Assembly (NCBI GenBank): GCA_021307315.1
Contig: JAJSPD010000226.1
Location: 1-17,037 of the forward strand
Direction of reading: 5' to 3'
Origin: Bisporella sp. PMI_857
Lineage: Eukaryota; Ascomycota; Leotiomycetes; Helotiales; Helotiaceae
Length of the DNA stretch: 17,037 bases
How positions within the stretch are numbered: position 1 is the stretch's first letter; each line of letters begins with the position of its first letter. The notes beneath the pieces were generated by a model. It saw only the letters and a program-made list of their open reading frames with translations. It was not told where the DNA came from and made no database searches. Shown one piece after another: positions 14,531 to 17,037 of the stretch. Made by a program: the position numbers and the translations under genes.

Positions 14531-17037
14531 AACCTTTCAAATACTCCAATTGAATGTCCGGAAGCAGCGAGAGGTGCAACACAGTTTAATGAGTGATGAG
14601 CAATTGAAAGATTGCGGAGTGTTGGCGATATCTGAGCCATATGCGAGGATCATCGACGGCACTTTGGTGACAGCCCCAATGGGACACCCAAACTGGATCA
14701 AAATAGTACCCACAGTCCAACGTATGGAAAGGTGGGCGGTTCGGAGCATGCTCTGGATTCGGAAGGATATCGAAGCAGAACAGGTGCCAATACAATCATC
14801 GGACCTCACGGCAGCGGTACTGCGACTCCCAGACCGGTCGATACTGGTAGTGTCGGTCTACGTTGAACCGCAGGATGCAGAGGCATTGAGGGTTGCGATA
14901 CGCGAATTACACCAGGTAATAAGAGAAACACGCAGCAAGATTGGCACCCGAGTGGATGTGGTACTTGCCGGGGATTTCAACCGGCACGATCAATTATGGG
15001 GAGGAGAGGACGTCTCACGGGAAAGGCAAGGAGAGGCGGACCCGATCATCGACCTCATGAGTGAGCATGCCCTTCACAGCTTGCTCCCGAGGGGAACGAA
15101 GACGTGGCAACGGGGGAATCATGAGTCAACAATTGATCTGGTACTGGCTTCCGAGGAATTGGCAACATCAGTGGTGAAGTGTACAGTCCACACGACCGAG
15201 CATGGATCTGACCACAGAGCAATTCAGACGACGTTCGACGTCGCGACTCCGGAACGAGCTGTTGAAACAAGGCTGCTTTTCAAAAATGCGCCGTGGACCG
15301 ACATAAAAGGCAGGATTACTACCAATCTTCGCTTCGTTCCATTTGGTGGCAGTGTACAGCAACAGGCAGATGGGTTGATGACAGCGGTGGTGGAGGCAGT
15401 CCATGCACTCACCCCAAGGGCGAAGCCTTCACCATACGCGAAGAGATGGTGGACAACAGACCTCACGCAGCTGCGGCGAGTCTACACGTACTGGAGGAAC
15501 CAGGCCAGAACCCAACGGCGGATGGGTCGCATGTTTCCCGAACTAGAACAGCAAGCGAATGAAGCGGCTAAGGAGTACCACGATGCCGTCCGGAGACAGA
15601 AAAAAGCGCACTGGGAGGACTTCCTCGCGGATGACACAAACATATGGCAAGCGGCAAAGTACTTGGATCCTTGTGGTAGCTCAGCATTTGACAAGATACC
15701 GCCGCTGACGAAAAGAGACGGATCCACCACGAAAAACAAAACTGAACAAGCAGAGGAACTGCTGTCGGTGTTCTTTCCCCCACTACCAGAGAGGATAGAA
15801 GATGAAGGACCACGACCACAGCGAACCGCAGTGTCGATGCCTCCCTTGACCATGGAAGAAGTCGAACGGAGGATTTTTGCGGCGAAGTCGTGGAAGGCGC
15901 CAGGAGAGGATGGGTTACCAGCCATGGTATGGAAGCAGGTATGGCCAGTGGTCAAAGACAGGGTGTTGCTCCTCTTTCAGACGTCGTTGGACGAAGGGGA
16001 ACTCCCTACACAATGGAGAAATGCCAAGATCATACCGCTGAAAAAGCCAAACAAAGATGATTACACGGTCGCAAATTCATGGAGGCCGATCTCGCTGCTC
16101 TCCACACTAGGAAAGACACTAGAATCGGTGATTGCTGAAAGAATATCGCATGCAGTAGAGACCTTTGGTCTTCTCCCTACGAATCACTTCGGGGCCAGAA
16201 AGAAGCGCTCGGCTGAACAGGCACTTCTGCTGCTGCAAGAACACATCTATAATGCATGGAGATCAAAGAAGGTCCTTAGCTTGGTTAGCTTCGACGTGAA
16301 GGGCGCATACAATGGAGTGTACAAGGACAGGCTGGTGCAGAGACTCGCAGCAAGAGGCATCCCACCGGCCCTAGTGAGGTGGATTGATGCCTTTTGCTCG
16401 GAACGCACAGCAACAATACTAGTAAATGGCCTCGCCTCTCGACAGCAGCCACTCCCACAAGCAGGCTTACCGCAAGGGTCACCACTTTCACCAATCTTGT
16501 TCCTCTTCTTCAATGCCGACCTAGTTCAACACAAACTGAATGCAAATGGTGGTTCAATAGCATTTGTAGATGACTATAATGCGTGGGTCACAGGATCATC
16601 AGCAGATGCGAACCGAGAAGGGATTCAGGCTATCATCGACAAAGCAATGGACTGGGAAAGGCGGAGCGGAGCCACGTTCGAAGGCAAGAAGACAGCAATC
16701 ATTCATTTCACTAGACGGCATGACCGAATCAGTACCAGATCGTTCACTATCAAAGGGGAGGCAGTCGTACCAAAGGAGGCGGCCAAGATTTTAGGAGTCA
16801 TTATGGACTCAGGACTCCGGTATGTACAGCACATCGGGAAAGCAACGACCAAAGGCCTTCTTGCCGCGATGGCATTAAAACGACTACGACTGGTCTCCCC
16901 CTCAACTGCAAGGCAGCTGTTTGGAGCGACGGTAGCGCCAGTCGTGGACTACGCGTCAAACGTGTGGATGTATGCTTGTGGATGCAAGGGTATGGCCTTA
17001 ATGAACAGAATACAAAGGAATCGGAGCACCAAGCCGT
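14523..17037 (+). CDS. LINE ORF2, endonuclease and reverse transcriptase (partial, runs off the window)
   Basis: ORF2 nicks target DNA and primes reverse transcription there. The frame is open from the ATG at 14523 to the window edge (838 codons). The APE-type endonuclease is visible as LNVRK (N11), AISEPY (E38), AGDFNRHDQLWGG (D151, N153), STIDLVL and GSDHRAI (D230, H231). The reverse transcriptase includes APGEDGLP, NSWRPISLL, SFDVKGAYNGV (D591), AGLPQGSPLSPILF and FVDDYNAW (D683, D684, a variant of the common YADD/FADD). The thumb-like stretch LRLVSPSTARQLFGATVAP and WMYACGCKGM follow. The ATG lies within ATGCGTAA, overlapping the ORF1 stop, so translation probably depends on termination-reinitiation. 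At the very end, NRIQRNRSTKP looks unlike the expected NRIQRIGAQA and may mark a frameshift. RNase H and the 3' UTR are not in view. Confidence 0.92.
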   Translation, partial: MRKTFQILQLNVRKQREVQHSLMSDEQLKDCGVLAISEPYARIIDGTLVTAPMGHPNWIKIVPTVQRMERWAVRSMLWIRKDIEAEQVPIQSSDLTAAVLRLPDRSILVVSVYVEPQDAEALRVAIRELHQVIRETRSKIGTRVDVVLAGDFNRHDQLWGGEDVSRERQGEADPIIDLMSEHALHSLLPRGTKTWQRGNHESTIDLVLASEELATSVVKCTVHTTEHGSDHRAIQTTFDVATPERAVETRLLFKNAPWTDIKGRITTNLRFVPFGGSVQQQADGLMTAVVEAVHALTPRAKPSPYAKRWWTTDLTQLRRVYTYWRNQARTQRRMGRMFPELEQQANEAAKEYHDAVRRQKKAHWEDFLADDTNIWQAAKYLDPCGSSAFDKIPPLTKRDGSTTKNKTEQAEELLSVFFPPLPERIEDEGPRPQRTAVSMPPLTMEEVERRIFAAKSWKAPGEDGLPAMVWKQVWPVVKDRVLLLFQTSLDEGELPTQWRNAKIIPLKKPNKDDYTVANSWRPISLLSTLGKTLESVIAERISHAVETFGLLPTNHFGARKKRSAEQALLLLQEHIYNAWRSKKVLSLVSFDVKGAYNGVYKDRLVQRLAARGIPPALVRWIDAFCSERTATILVNGLASRQQPLPQAGLPQGSPLSPILFLFFNADLVQHKLNANGGSIAFVDDYNAWVTGSSADANREGIQAIIDKAMDWERRSGATFEGKKTAIIHFTRRHDRISTRSFTIKGEAVVPKEAAKILGVIMDSGLRYVQHIGKATTKGLLAAMALKRLRLVSPSTARQLFGATVAPVVDYASNVWMYACGCKGMALMNRIQRNRSTKP

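Larger units (their letters stand above)
13119..17037 (+). mobile_element. Non-LTR retrotransposon (Tad/I-like LINE), right end beyond window
   Basis: Two overlapping frames encode a zinc-knuckle ORF1 protein and an ORF2 with APE-type endonuclease plus reverse transcriptase, the arrangement of fungal Tad1-like and I-like LINEs. No long terminal repeats are seen. The 5' limit is uncertain; 13119 is taken from a 16-bp tandem repeat just before ORF1 that may belong to the 5' UTR. The rest of ORF2 (usually RNase H and a C-terminal zinc motif) and the 3' end lie outside. The frames are open, so the copy looks young, except for a doubtful last 25 bases. Confidence 0.9.

Noticed and set aside
15482..15955. 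157-codon antisense frame opposite LINE ORF2
   Set aside because: The plus strand encodes clear endonuclease-RT sequence; the antisense frame has no recognisable domain.

Overview
The window looks like an accessory, transposon-rich segment of a filamentous ascomycete (Pezizomycotina) genome. The reasons are short GT-AG introns (46, 67 and 50 nt), a fungal-type HET-domain gene, a fungal-type NACHT-ankyrin STAND/NLR gene, and three transposon classes typical of such genomes (hAT, Mutator-like and a Tad/I-like LINE). I see no tRNA, rRNA or CRISPR array. No housekeeping gene is recognisable.

Layout: 1-574 holds no recognisable gene, but has a degenerate foldback repeat (about 254-507) and a 14-bp tandem repeat (516-549). 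575-3916 is an apparently complete hAT transposon: a perfect 19-bp terminal inverted repeat, subterminal repeats, and a three-exon transposase with BED finger, catalytic acidic motifs and C-terminal dimerisation region. 3760-6536 is a NACHT-ankyrin gene of two exons. Its only available ATG and first 52 codons lie inside the right end of the hAT. 6555-9043 is a Mutator-like element (MULE) with 135-bp inverted repeats differing at three positions. Its transposase frame is open from 6848 to 8917 apart from one in-frame TGA at 8324-8326. 9211-12447 (minus strand) encodes a 1078-residue HET-domain protein with a multispanning N-terminal region built of three diverged copies of one module. 12448-13118 is non-coding and holds short GAAACACAA repeats. 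From about 13119 to the right edge lies a non-LTR retrotransposon with ORF1 (coiled coil, three zinc knuckles) and ORF2 (APE-type endonuclease and reverse transcriptase), cut by the window edge.

How the parts relate: the NACHT-ankyrin gene (+) and the HET gene (-) converge tail to tail. Without the MULE their stop codons would be about 190 bp apart. Both belong to families that work in fungal non-self recognition and programmed cell death. The working model is therefore an allorecognition-type pair repeatedly invaded by mobile DNA: the hAT replaced or cut the 5' end of the NLR-like gene, and the MULE landed between the two 3' ends. The most original signals are the HET protein's triplicated membrane module, the hAT-derived N-terminus of the NLR-like frame, the missing target-site duplications around two otherwise well-preserved DNA transposons, and the single stop in the MULE. 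Nothing here was checked against a database.
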